Positions 21,559-34,500 of a stretch of DNA of 64,000 bases are shown here, piece by piece (position 1 is the first letter of the stretch; each line of letters opens with the position of its first letter). The stretch is from Atherix ibis. Taxonomy: Eukaryota > Arthropoda > Insecta > Diptera > Athericidae. The position numbers and the translations under genes were made by a program. Under the pieces are notes generated by a model. It made no database searches. It was given only the letters and a program-made list of their open reading frames with translations, and was not told the DNA's origin. The stretch lies in contig OY282610.1 of the NCBI GenBank assembly GCA_958298945.1, positions 44,585,667 through 44,649,666 on the forward strand. The letters run 5' to 3'.

Positions 21559-22727
21559 CTTAGATTATAGAAGAACTGGATAATCCTCTACACAAAAATT
21601 ATGTCCAAATTTTGTTGGCAATGCATTCGTAACAACGCACACCCGCATGCAAAATAACAGAAACGCCGTAAATCAGTGGGGGCCAATTTTGACTTCACTT
21701 AAACGAACTTAAAACCATTTATTCATATTTGATGTCATTTATGCGTAAACAATTAGATTTTTTGGATATTGCGGATTTTGTTATTTGATGGAATTAGTTT
21801 TGGAAATTTGCAATAAAACGCAGTTTTTTCTATTTGAAAATATTATTTATTTCACTCAAATAGAATTATAAAGTGAAAAGGCATAAAAAAATATATAAAT
21901 TGTAAGCTATTTGATTTTATGCTGAAATTAAAACCACACCACAACTTAGTAAAGAATTAACAGAAATTAAAGTACCATATTTCTTGCACTATTAAAATAC
22001 GTTCCCTTAAATTTTCTTACACATATGTGTACTTATGTACGCCGGCACTGAACTATTTTCTGGTAAACATTGAACTGTCAATATCACATTTGTTTACATT
22101 TATTGAATGAGGTACTTTTCACGTTTAATCACTTCTTGGGCCAAATAAATCATTAAAAGCCAATTAAACACATTGTATACTACAATAAATTTTAAGCTTT
22201 TTTCTCTAGTAAAAATGAAGATCTCAACTTATCGAAAGAAAGAAATTCCCGTTGAATGACCAGCAACTTCATATACTGAAATAAATAACTTCCTATTAAA
22301 TATTTGTATAAATATTTACTCTTTCGTAAATACTTTGAAAAAAATAAAACTTTGCACATTTTCACTTGCACTTTCCGATAAGTGCCAAAATAACAACTTG
22401 AAAACAACAAAAGTATGTAAACATTTCGGTATGCTACCACTTTCATGGAGAATGGCGTGTTTTAAAACTCTATAAAAGTCTACAAAATTGAGGCGCTTTA
22501 TATTTGATTGATATTTCGAAATAAATAATAAACTTAAAATACAATTCCAAAAATTCCTATTACGAAAACTAGATGTCAGAAGTTGCCATGTCTATATGAA
22601 AAAATCCACACAAAGGTATGCGAAAAGTACGATTTCACGCCGCTTAGGCAACTATGCAGACAGAAAATTGCGTATTAATATATAATAATCTGATGTTAGG
22701 GCTTATCCAGGTATTGATTAATCTAAA
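21559..22727. mobile_element. Second copy of the 8-bp-target inverted-repeat element
   Basis: It starts CTTAGATTATAGAAGAACTG and shares with the 18041 copy the next 140 bp (CTACACAAAAATT.TGTCCAAATTTTGTTGGCAAT) and the right part (CTTTCATGGAGAAT... to TTATCCAGGTATT...ATCTAA). It is shorter in the middle. No matching target duplication was found, because the right end is followed by an extra right-end copy. Confidence 0.8.
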
Positions 22728-23063
22728 ATTTCGGTATGGTGCAATTTCATAGAGAATGGTGTTTTCAAATTTTCCGAAAGTCTAGAAAATTGACATGCAA
22801 TTTATTTGATTTACATTTATAAAATAAATTACAAATCAAAATACGATTCCATTTAATATCAAAAGAATTGAAAAATTATAATGATTGACAAAAAGTTTCT
22901 ATTACGCAAACTAGATGCCAGTGGCTGTTACGTCTAAATACATTAAAAAATCTACACAAAAATATGCAAGCAGTACGACTTCTCGCCGCTTCTGCAATAA
23001 TTAAGCCAGCAAATTGCGTATATGTGTACATACACAAAAATGGGCCTATCCAGGTATTCTCTA
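22728..23063. repeat. Extra tandem copy of the element's right end
   Basis: TTTCGGTATG.T...ATGGAGAATGG-like sequence to GGGCCTATCCAGGTATTC repeats the last 300 bp of the copy just before it (22430-22727), ending at 23063. The right end alone has been duplicated head to tail. Confidence 0.78.
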
Positions 23064-24157
23064 ATGACAATAGAATTAGGAGAGATGCAATTTTTGGCCT
23101 GTAGAAGGTAGAATGGTCGCTGTAAAATAATTGAGATAGAGTTTCAGTTTAATAAGATGAATAAAGATGGTGTGTTTCTTGATATAAATAAATTATGAAG
23201 ATTTTTATATGTTGACAGTATTTTTTTTTAGATAATAAGTTTTTCATTTATTTATATTTGAAAATCAATGACCATAACACCCATTAGCTCCACCAAATCT
23301 GTTAACATGCAATATTTTCTTTATTCCTTATAAAGAGTTAGCCAATTTGTGCTTCGGAAAGTAAAACTAAATAAAATGCACTTTTTTTAAAATTCGGACG
23401 TCAAAAAAATCGCATGGCAATTGGCATCGTAAAATCTCAAAATTTGCCGTGTTGTGTGGTTTGTGGCACTGTATTGTTATAACCACATAAAATATGGTAC
23501 AGATTAAAATCTTCGAGTTTAGGTTTGATGGAAAATAAAGAATTATTTCTAATAAAAGCGGATGGAAAATAAATTGAGAATTTTTGGAAAAGTTATTTTG
23601 GGCTGATAAATTTGCAGTTTACATATTCCTCAATAGATGGTGGAAGTAGCGCAAACATGGTGTGTGACGAATTCTCATTGAAGGGTATTGAAATAACTGC
23701 CTCTTTCTATACTCAAAGATTGTACATAAATATCAAAGCCTTTAGTTAGCCATTTTCAGCTAACTTTTGTCATATCATGGCTTTATTGGCAGATATTCAA
23801 AATAGTTTTGGTAGATACTTTACTATGACCGTAATTTGCTTCATCTTCACGAATTAACGCCATCGGCTCTAAAGTGGTCTGTAATGGTTGACACAGGTTA
23901 TTTTTTGTTGAAAAGGCGCCCTTTTTTTCGGTCATATATTAGGCCTATTTTTATTTTTTTTTTGCAACCCCACCTTCCCAATTTCACAAATATTTAAGGC
24001 ATCATTCTCTGAATTTTTATCAATATATTCATATGATCTGCAAATGATTAGAGAAAATAATCTTAAAATTTTGACAAAATTTATATTAGAAGAGGTATTT
24101 TTATTTTATTTTTAAAATTCATCTTTATTTAATCTAAATTTAATTGTTCATCGTATT
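23064..24157. other. No gene recognised
   Basis: AT-rich spacer. Short word repeats only. Confidence 0.55.
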
Positions 24158-24159
24158 TA

Positions 24160-25366
24160 CCAGGTGTATAAGCTTAAATCCGCTGTTTTTAGTCAAAAAA
24201 AACATGTTTTTTTCTTCATAGAAAGCAAAAACAAATTTATTCGAAATACTTGCCCTCGCTAGCTACACTTTTTTCCCATCTCTCGGGCAATTTGTGGATA
24301 CCACGCCAAAAAAAATTCGTTCTCTTTCGAGGCAAACCACTCATCAGGCCATTTGCGGACATCTTCGTACGAATCGAAGTGCTGCTCAGCGAGCGCATGA
24401 CCCATTGACGAAAACAGGTGGTAGTCGGAAGGGGACATGTCTGGTGAATAAGCGGGCTGGGGTAGCAACTCACTGTTGAGTGTCTCTAATTAGGTTCGGA
24501 CCATTTTTGACGTGTGCGATGGTGCGTTGTCGTGGAGGAAAATCAGCTTGTCATGTCTTTGTTGATAATCCGTCCTTTTTTCACGCAGAGCACGGTGCAA
24601 TTTGATCAGTTGTTGGTGGTAGCGGCGGGCATTGATAGTTTCACCAGATTTCAACATCTTATAGTAGACGATACCCACCAAACGCACAGCAGATCAACCC
24701 TTGCGTTTAGGATTCTCGAAATATATCCACTTTTTCATCGCCTGTCACAATCCGATGCAGGAACGACTTTCTTTTTTGTCTGGCGAGCAAGATTTCGCAT
24801 GTGTTTTGGCGTCGCTCCATCTGCCTATCGTTCAATTCATGTAGCACGCATTTTCCGATCTTTTCAATCTTCCCCATGGCACACAGACGCATGGAAATGG
24901 ATGGCTGACTAACACCCAATTTCTCCGTGAGCATTTTTTGCGATTGGGTATCGTCTTCGTCCAAAAGAGCCTGCAGTTGAGGTCCTCAACCTTTCTAGGC
25001 CGATTTTCACACTTCTTGTCCCACAAGTCAAAATTTCCGCCTTTGAACCGATGAAACCAATATCGGCACGTTGTTTCCGTCCGATAAAGCCCTGTCACCA
25101 TAGGCCTCCATAAGCATTCGATGCGATTCGGCAGCCGATTTCTTCAAATTGAAGCAAAAAAGCAGAGCTTCCCGCATATGCTCTTTTTCTGGCACAAAAC
25201 TAGACATGATTACCAAAGGAAAAATGTATGTTGTTGTACGAAATTGCTGACAATGTGCACTGATTAATGTTGACAGATGTCAAACTCATAAAAAAAAGTA
25301 TGGCGTGCCCATGGTAGCTTAATACGCTCACTCACGTCATCTATGACCAAACAGCGGATTTAAGCT
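24160..25366 (-). mobile_element. Mariner element, copy 2 of the family at 13111
   Basis: The left end CCAGGTGTATAAGCTTAAAT follows TA (24158-24159). The right side carries the complement of ATCCGCTGTTT/AGCTTAAATCCGC at 25351-25366, then diverges before the outermost bases. The internal transposase gene is on the minus strand and includes the N-terminus missing from copy 1. Confidence 0.88.
24237..25207 (-). pseudogene. Mariner transposase, several frameshifts
   Basis: From the start at 25207: MSSFVPEKEHMREALLFCFN, then in other frames WFHRFKGGNFDLWDKK, QPSISMRLCAMGKIEKIGK, FLHRIVTGDEK, FLHDNAPSHTSKMV and AYSPDMSPSDYHLFSSMGHA, ending VASEGKYFE. It lacks the segment before the WWD block relative to copy 1. 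All three catalytic Asp positions survive in separate frames. Confidence 0.9.
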
Positions 25367-25525
25367 AATATTAGCTTAAAATTTATCAATTCTCGTCGTT
25401 AATATTATCAATTTTCTTAATTAAAAATATGTTAATACGCTTATTCACGCCATCTATGATCAAATAACGGTCGTTAATATTATCAATTCTCGTCGTTAAT
25501 ATTATCAATTTTCTTAATTAGAATA
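25318..25525. repeat. Tandem duplication overlapping the mariner's right end
   Basis: TTAATACGCT.A.TCACG.CATCTATGA.CAAA.A.CGG occurs at 25318 and 25432, each followed by TATCAATTCTCGTCGTTAAT and ATTATCAATTTTCTTAATTA. The first unit contains the mariner terminal repeat; in the second that part is shortened. Confidence 0.8.
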
Positions 25526-28476
25526 TGTTAATTTTTTCCACAGTAAACCCATTTCAAGGTATCAAATGTGAATCGTACAATATAGCCTTCTGAATTGTGC
25601 CATTTTTTGCGCAAAGTCAATTTGAATTTTCTATTCTCATCGAATTACTCATAGATGGGCGGATAGACTGACTATATTTCGATGGGTGAAAATTGTCCTA
25701 AACTTAATTTTAGACCAGAATTATTCCCAATTCGTCAGTATTTACGCAATCGAACATAATGGAACGGTCATCATTTTATGCATAGCCGCTTTATTTGAAT
25801 AAACTTTTTCTTTTTTAAAAGAAAACTTGTAGGAGAAGGACAAATGCTCATATGTTCAGAAACAGTATCTAAAAATAGGTTTAAGGTTATTTTTAATCAT
25901 AGTCGACAAATAGACTTTTTAAATTAGGCTCGTACTTTATAAATAAGAACAAACAGCAACAGAAAAAAAGGTTTTTTTAAAAACAACACTCTTAGGAAGG
26001 GAGCAAAGAGAAATAGTAGATTTAATAATATTCAACTTTGTACAATAATAACAGCTATTATTCTGTCTTAGCTAAGAAGTTGGTTAAATATTTCCGGATA
26101 TTCGTGTGCTCTAATCATGTAAATAATTTAATTAATGTTTAGTCATCTAATAATCTAAATTCCTATTTATTATTTAAAAACACAAAAAGTGAGATTGTAA
26201 ATCTAAATTCTCTATTCTCATGATTTTTAACTACAAACTCACTTTTGCCTATTGTGTGACATTGAATATGGTTGGGGATCGTTGGTGTGAATTGTAAATT
26301 GAATCATTATAATTGAAAATTACATCAATTAAAAATGTTTCTATGCAAAAAACATAATTTAATCATTTTAATTTTTCTAATCAAAGTATAATTTTCTTGT
26401 TGTTAGTAAAATTTATATTGTTTGGAAACATTGATCAGAAAATTATGAATTCGATTTGAAGTTGTTGACAAGATTTTTTAACAAAATATCTACTAGCTTA
26501 TACGGATATAATCAATGGCATTCTTATGCCATCTAGCGGTTGTTAAAAAAAACTGAGCATAACGAAGTTTTCTCCGTTACCGTTAGATGGCATTATGACT
26601 TACACGTACAGTGCAGAATCCGAAAAACCTTTATTTTGGAAAGGTCCCGAAAACTCTCTGTTATTTGCATTTTATAATCCTTGGGGGGAGAGTGGTGGGA
26701 TGGGGTTGGTTAAATGACATCAATTAAAATTGTTTCTATGCAAAAGCAAAATTTAATAAATCATTTCATTTGTTATTCGTAAAATTTATATAATTTAGAA
26801 AGATTGATCAGAAAATTATGAATTCGATTCGAAGTTGTTGACTTTTTTAATCCACACACACACACACACCCCTCTTCCACCAAAAATTTGACAACTTTTT
26901 CTAAGTGTTCTTTGCAGCAAATAAAATTGATTAAATTAGGAATTACGATTTTATTTTAGATGTCAACAAATTTATGAACAATTCTTATAAATAATCGAAA
27001 GGCCACGCCCCCAATCTTGTTTTGTCGTCAGAAATGTAATCGAATCAAAATAAACAAGTAAAACTTTTTGGCAAAAAATCCACTTACTTACTTTCCAAAA
27101 AAATGATAAATGACTTTATAAAAAAAGACTTTAATACGCATAAATAAGTAAAATAAAGGTTTGCCTTCATCGTATCAGTTTCGATAAAGTCATCAATTCG
27201 ATTATTTATTCCAAATTTATTGCCACTTAACTTCTAAGATAATCAAATGAATAATTTTCGATGACAAGTGGCAATATACCAAAGGTATAGAGATCTAATT
27301 CAAATATTTCTCAAATTGTTATTGGATATATTGGAATATTTTCTTATAGAAAAAACAACAACTTTGTTTTAATTAAATTTCAACAAGAAAACTTCTATTC
27401 ACTTGACATTTTCATAAATAATCATTTATAATCACATATTAATATTTTGATAAGAGCCTTATCAAGTATTCGAATATATTTTTAATTTTCAACGATGTCT
27501 GATAAAATAAATATTTTGACTTATTCATTATTGGTAATACAATATATTTTCTATTAATTCGTATAAAATAGAAATTGCCATATTTTTAATCAAATATCAC
27601 AGAAAAGTGTTGAATTACAACAAACAAACAAAAAAATTTACCGATTCAGTGAATGTTTGTTTACTATTTAAAAGGTATTTTCGGTGAAAAGCGATATGAC
27701 AATTTAAATCAATAGTATTTCAGAAATTGACTTAATTTAAAAACAATTATTGTTACGTAAAACTATAATATTACTTTTTATGATTATCTATTATATGTGT
27801 AGCTATTTTATGATTACCTATTATAGCTTTCATTGCAATTGAAGACTTTCTTCATAGATGGCACTGTAGCTTTCATAGATGCCAAAAAAATTCAGTTTAC
27901 TATTTTATTATTGTAAAAGTCTAAAGTTTACTTTTTAATAATATTGTAAAAGTTTAAAGTTTACTAAGTGTTACTTAAATGTGTTTATTCTTTTCAAATT
28001 AAATTTGCATAATCTGTTATCGATTTATTTCTGAATATAAAAATAGAATTATTGTAAAGAGGTTGTTAGAGAAGTATTAAATTTCATTAGTTTTGTTTCT
28101 TTTTTTGGAATATTTATGAAGGGCGATACGCTTTTGAACTTTCCATTTTAGTTAGGATATTTTCATAACATACCAGCCGGGACAGTTGGGAATGTAGAAC
28201 CTCAAACACAAGTATACCCTCGGAAAAAATCCACCCGCCGGAGAGCGCTGTCAGTTATCCCTTTACAATAGTGTTTTTTTCTTTTGTTCTGTTTTTTTCT
28301 CTACCTTTTCTCCCCAGTTATGCTCTTTTTTTCTAAAAGCAAAAAAAAAATCCATGTACAATTTTTGTTTTAAAGAATTGGCGAACAAAAGTAAAAAAAA
28401 GTATTTTTAAATCCATTACCTATAATATTTTTTTTTATATAAATTTATTAATTATTATTTTAAAAATTGTTTTTAG
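25526..28476. other. Region upstream of Myo9, no gene recognised
   Basis: AT-rich. It should hold the promoter and the missing first exon(s) of the myosin gene unless these lie farther away. A direct repeat of about 130 bp (CATCAATTAAAA.TGTTTCTATGCAAAA... to AAAATTATGAATTCGATT) occurs at 26325-26470 and 26717-26850. An inverted pair ATGCCATCTAGCGGT / ACCGTTAGATGGCAT lies at 26526-26593. The more GC-rich patch at 28170-28260, with CTGTCAGTTATCC, is the likeliest 5' UTR or promoter candidate, but nothing proves it. Confidence 0.4.
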
Positions 28477-28587
28477 GTCTTTGTCGGTGCACTATCATTA
28501 CATTATGAAGCGTTAAGTGTTGAAGCATCGAAACAGACCACAGCCGAAGAGATAGTATCATGTATCGTCGAAAGGCTAGGATTAATG
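28477..28587 (+). CDS. Myo9: Myo9 exon 1 (first recognised): RA-like domain, N-terminal part
   Basis: Acceptor TTTTTAG before 28477 and donor GTATGT after 28587. It encodes 37 residues including [17 protein letters not shown], which fits the Ras-association-like start of class IX myosins. Phase 0 at both ends. No start codon is present, so an earlier coding exon is needed. Confidence 0.85.
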
Positions 28588-31500
28588 GTATGTTTTTTTC
28601 TTTTCTTTTTTTTATTAATTTGATTTTATTTTTTAAAACAAAATTATTTGCATATTTATTTATGTATAGGGAAGTAACTATGAACTGGCTGAAGTTGCTG
28701 GTGAAGGTAAAGAAAGGAGGTTGGCTCCTGATGAGAAGCCAGTTTCGGTTATGCTGTTATGGCCGATGCATGCCGACGGAGACTTTCATAGGTAAGTTAA
28801 TTGAAAATGAAAATATTGTATTTTTAGTAACACAAAAAAAGATCTCAACACAATTTACTTTTTAAATCTCATTAATTGACTGTTATTTTTTGTTTGTTTT
28901 TAGATTCTATCTCCGCGAGTCACAAAATGATGTCACTTGGTTAGATAGTTACGGTCTTGATTCCCATATTTTTCGTGATTTTATATCCTTTCTATTACAA
29001 CCAGAAAATAGAGAATATCCAGATTTATGCCAACTTCCAGGTAAATAAAATATTACTTTTAGAATTATTTATTTTCACAAAATTGTTTTATAAATTCTTT
29101 TTAGATCTCAATGAATCAACATTACTGGAAAATTTAAGACAACGTTTTGAAGCTGGTCACATTTATACGTACGTAGGTAGCATACTCATAGCGGTAAATC
29201 CGTTCAAATTTTATCCAATATACAATCCAAAATATGTAAGACTTTATCAAAATCAAAAAGTGGGTCCTATATTACCACCGCATATATTTGCAATAGCAGA
29301 CAATGCATACTATTGTATGCTAAAAGAAAATCGAAATCAGGTAAGAGATAACCAACAAGAAAAATAAGATGTTTTCAATGACATTGTTATGATAATTTTA
29401 TTATTTATATTGTGATTTCAGTGTGTTGTGATAAGTGGTGAGAGCGGATCTGGAAAAACAGAAAGTACAAATTTTCTATTGCATCATCTCACCGCACTTT
29501 CTCAGAAAGGTTCTCATGGTTCTGGTGTTGAGCAAACTATTCTTAGCGCTGGTCCAGTATTAGAGGCATTCGGAAATGCTAAAACTGCACACAATAATAA
29601 TTCTAGCCGATTTGGAAAATTTATTCAAGTAAGTAATGATATATTTCCACAATAAAACGGAACCTTTCTAAATATTTTTGAATTTGAATATTTCATTAAA
29701 ATGTTAATCTGACAATTTTTTCAGGTTCAATATTTCAGGGAAAATGGAATGGTACAAGGAGCTGTAGTACAAAAATATTTGCTTGAAAAAAGTAGAATAG
29801 TTTCGCAGGTATTTTAATAAAAGCACTCTTTTATTCTAAATTGAACTTATTAAAAATAATTTGACTTAATGTTTATTTTTAATAGGGTCAATATGAACGA
29901 AATTATCACGTATTTTATTATTTACTTACGGGCGCAAACGAACAAGAACGTGATGCTTTGCACTTGTTACCAGCCGATAAATATAATTATTTAAATTCGA
30001 AAAATCTAACGCTAGAAAACTGTGATGAACGATATGAATTTTCACGCCTTAAACAGAGCATGGAAATGGTCGGTTTCTCGCCAGAAAAGCAACGTTTACT
30101 TTTTAATGTATTATCAGCTGTGCTGTTATTGGGCAACGTTGAATTTTCACCGAAAAAATCAACATACCATCATGATGAAAGCGTGCAAGTTCGAAATTTA
30201 GAAGTTGTATCACTTATATCCGAATTATTAAAAGTCAAACAGGATACACTATTAGCAGCACTCACATCAAAACGTGTAAAAGCAAGCGGAGAAACATTAA
30301 TTATGCAATATAAATTGCCAGAAGTGATCGCTGCCAGAGATGCCTTAGCCAAATGTCTGTATGGCGCTTTGTTCGATTGGATTGTTCTTCAAGTATGCAT
30401 GTTTATTTATCTTTTGATTATGAATTTTTATATTACTTTTTAAACTCAAAACATTTCAAACATTTTGAAAATTTCTTTTGTTTTTAATACTGAATATTTG
30501 AACATTTTATAATATATTCATTTGGTTTTTTTTTTGAAAAGGTAAATCATGCCTTGCTAAATAAAGGACAAACACCACACACTGGACATTCAATCGGTGT
30601 ACTGGATATATTTGGCTTTGAGGATTTTGGAGTACAAAATAGTTTTGAACAATTGTGCATCAATTATGCCAATGAACATCTGCAATATTATTTCAATCTG
30701 GTAAACTAAAATATTGATTTATAATATTTTTTAAGGTCTTGTTTAGTAGAAATTTCTAACGATGTTTTTTTTCCTTTTAATAAAAAGCACATTTTCAAAT
30801 ATGAACAAAACGAATATAAACGTGAAGGTATTAAATGGCGTGATATTGAATTTATGGATAATTCTGGTTGTTTACATTTATTCGAATCGAAACCGACTGG
30901 TTTACTGTGTATATTAGATGATTTATGCAAGTAAGTACAATAATATTTTACGTACTTATTTAAAAATGAAAAATCAACTTACATTTACATTTCCATTTTT
31001 ATTTTCTTTACAGTTTTCCTGGTGCAACAAATGAAGCTTTATTGCAAAAATTCAACAGTGTCCATAAAGAAAATCCATTTTATGAGAAACCTCAACGAAA
31101 AGAAAATGCTTTTATTATAAAACATTATGCGGGGAAAGTTAAATATCAGGTAAGATTTTATTTACATAAACTATTGATTATTTTAAAATTAATCGAAATA
31201 TTTTCTATTCCATTTGCACATTAGGTCGCTGAAATGAGAGAGAAAAATTTAGACTTAATGCGACAGGATATTGTTAGTGTATTAAAAAATTCAAGCATGG
31301 CATTTGTCCGTGAATTGGTCGGGGCTGACCCGGTCGCTGTCTTCCGTTGGGCAATATTGCGTGCATTTTTTCGTAGTTATTTCGCATTCCGTAGTGCTGG
31401 CGTTAAACATAGAAAAGAGCGTACTGATCATGCTCTCAATAAATTGCCAGGAAAACATCGTTTCCGTCAGCATAATGATGTTATATTGAGGTAAGTGTTA

Positions 31501-34500
31501 ATTAGGCTCATTCGGAATTTGGGGGTATTTGTTTCTAGCTGTTGAATATGGTATTTGGTACTATTTTCAGAAGAGGGGAAATATTTTTTTCTATTTTTAT
31601 AATAGGCAAAGTACAAATAAACAAATTAGTTTGAGAAAATGTTTTTTTTTTCAATTAATTTTAATCGATTTGCTATTATCTCCCCAGCATTTTATAATAC
31701 ATTGTTGTAGAGTCTCGTATAAGCTATTTAAATAAAACAGTATACATGGTAGAATATGAAATAAGTATATCGACAATTTATATGCATAGAAATTTTTTCA
31801 TGTATCGACAAAATGTAAGAATTTATATCTCTAATGTATAATTCAATGAAGAAAAATTAAGCAATTTGATTATTAGAGCTTCCATATTAGTCTATAATAA
31901 TAATTTTTATACTGATGATTCTGCATCATTGTTATTTTTTTAAGAGAAAAAAATATATGAATCTGAATTTTACTTTTCTTTTTAATATTTGTTTGCTTTT
32001 GCATTATGGCTAAATTTTTCTTACAGGAAAGTAACCAAATTTTTCCAAAAGATGACGATACGCGTATTTGTTGTTGTTTAATTTAAATTTCCGTGAAATC
32101 GAAAAACGTGAGTTTATGTGTTTTGTTTGGAATATTAAGTTTAATTTTTGGGTGATTTTTTATTGTTTTTTTTTTTAAAGGTTATTTTATGTTCGAAACT
32201 TATTTTTCCACATTTTCATAAATCAAATTAACATTTTCATGCTGTTGATTTTGTTTGTGTTTTTTTTCCTTCAAATTTCTAGATTAAATTTGCAGCATTT
32301 TACATAAAAAAAGAGAGAGTACACTGTTTTTTTTAAATAATCAATTATTATACATAAGTGGAGATTTTTTTATATTTCGATTAAATTATTTTCTTTGTTA
32401 GCTTTCATTTTAAATATACTCGCAAATTAAATTCACTTATTAAAATTTTTCTTTGTTAATTAGTTTTTTGGTTGTACTTTTATATTTGATTAACTCACAT
32501 TTTTTGGTTTTACGAATAATTTTAATAAGTGCCTAATGCTTTTGGAAATATTTTTTTTATTCAACAAGCAAAACCCCTTATAGAAAAAATGTTCTATTTA
32601 TTTTTAATACAATAATATAAATTGGAATTGAACAATGGAAGATTAATAAATATCGTGAGGGAAGGTTTTTTTTTATATTTTGGTAATGTCATTTTATGCA
32701 AAATTTATAAAAAACAAAAATGTTAATTTTTATTGATTAACACACTATTGTTTAAATACAAAAAGATATGATAAAATTTTCTTTTTTAAAAAAAAGAAAA
32801 AACTGTTGTTTTTTTTCAATTTTATTAACGTAATAAAAAATGAAATTTTCAATTTTATTAAGTTAATTTAAAAAAGATAAAAATTGAAAACTTTAAAAAA
32901 TTACTTCAATAGAAATTGAGAAATTTACGTAACATAAGCTTTTAGATATGTGAATGCAAGCTGAGAAAATAATATTAAAAAATATATAAATCAGATTAGA
33001 ATTTTCATTATTTATTGAATGCCAGCTGTAAGTAATATTACGATAAATAAGGGACAAGTTAGATAAGAATTGTTATCCTTTAATGAGGTGATCGCCATCT
33101 GTAAGTAAAGACGCTAACTCAGGGTTCGCTCTTCAAAGTTAAAGATGCTCATTTACTGCAATGTTTGAAAGAAAAAAATTATAACTATAAAAAAAAGTAA
33201 CTTAAAATGGGTTATTTGTGCTCATTTACGTGTGTGTTCGTGGGGGAATGGAATAATAGATGAGAGTAAGTGTTTTCTTGGTTATTAAAATATCATATAA
33301 TATAACAAACACAATTGGGGAACTAATAAAAATAATAATCCAACGAAAGAACAGTTTTTCACACATTTTGATTTGATTTGATTTTCATATTGCACAAACT
33401 CCTCACTACTTATCTAAAATTCAATAATATTAAATTTTATTTAGCCATCTAGTGACAGTTTCATCTGTAAATCTAACAATAAATAGAATCGCGTAAGTCA
33501 CTAATGTAGTTAAAGCTTCTTTCATTTTATTTTACATATTATGTTTAGAATCGTTTGTACATACATAATATATATAGGCGGATATTTTGAACATTAGTAA
33601 TAATTGTTGTTGCCCAATTTTTATTCATTCAGTTCATGATACATTTTATATCTGTTTTTATTTTCTAATCGTAACAGAATTTTTCGCATTTTTCTCATAA
33701 TTAATTTTTTTTGAAATTATAATCATTCTCAGTGTACGTTATTAAGAAAAGTTTTATTTTTATAATATACAAATAAAGAGAGAGAGAGAGAGAAACATAG
33801 AGTGGCATAGTAAATTTAAAAATTCCATTCTCTTAAAAAATGATATGTCAAGATATTTTTTTTTGCAGTCCTTCAAAAATGGGAAATTTTTTCCATTCAG
33901 TGAGTTCTGTAATTGACGGGACAAATGGAAATCTTCGGCAAATCAGGTGGATGAAGTGAAGCATCCCACACAAACTTCAATTATTTCCGACAACTCACCA
34001 AAGATGCATGCGGTCTCGAATTATTATGATGAGTTATAACGCGGTGGCGTTTAATCAGTTCTCAATGATTTACATAGATTACTACGCTTCTCGCACGATC
34101 TTTTCGTCTGAATATTATCAATCAGACTCAATTTTTCATATATTGTTAATATTACCAAAGAACTGTCCAAAACTTCAATGAGATGAATATGAAATTTTTG
34201 TTCGCTCAATTCATGAGTTACCCAAACATCGTATCATGACAAGAAGCCACGCGTATGCAAATGAATTATAACTGAACCTCTACTACATTTCATATTGTAT
34301 TAATATCAACTATTTGTAATGGCAGTCTTAATTTTACATTTCGTGTCTCGGACACCAATTTTGATTCTAAAACTAATTTTGACACACACGCTCACTAAAA
34401 TATGTCTCGCCATTAACAGCGTATACTTTTTTTCTTAGTCTAGGCAGCATTTTAATCTTTTCGAAGATAAAAAAAAAACAATAAGTTCAGACAGGTGTGG

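Noticed and set aside
22192..22446. 84-codon minus-strand frame inside the second inverted-repeat element
   Set aside because: Not conserved as an open frame in the complete copy at 18041-19465, so not a transposase.
28320..28376. Possible initiator exon of Myo9 (ATG at about 28320, MLFFSKSKKK)
   Set aside because: The only donor in frame (GTACAA) is weak and the peptide is low-complexity; I leave the 5' end open.
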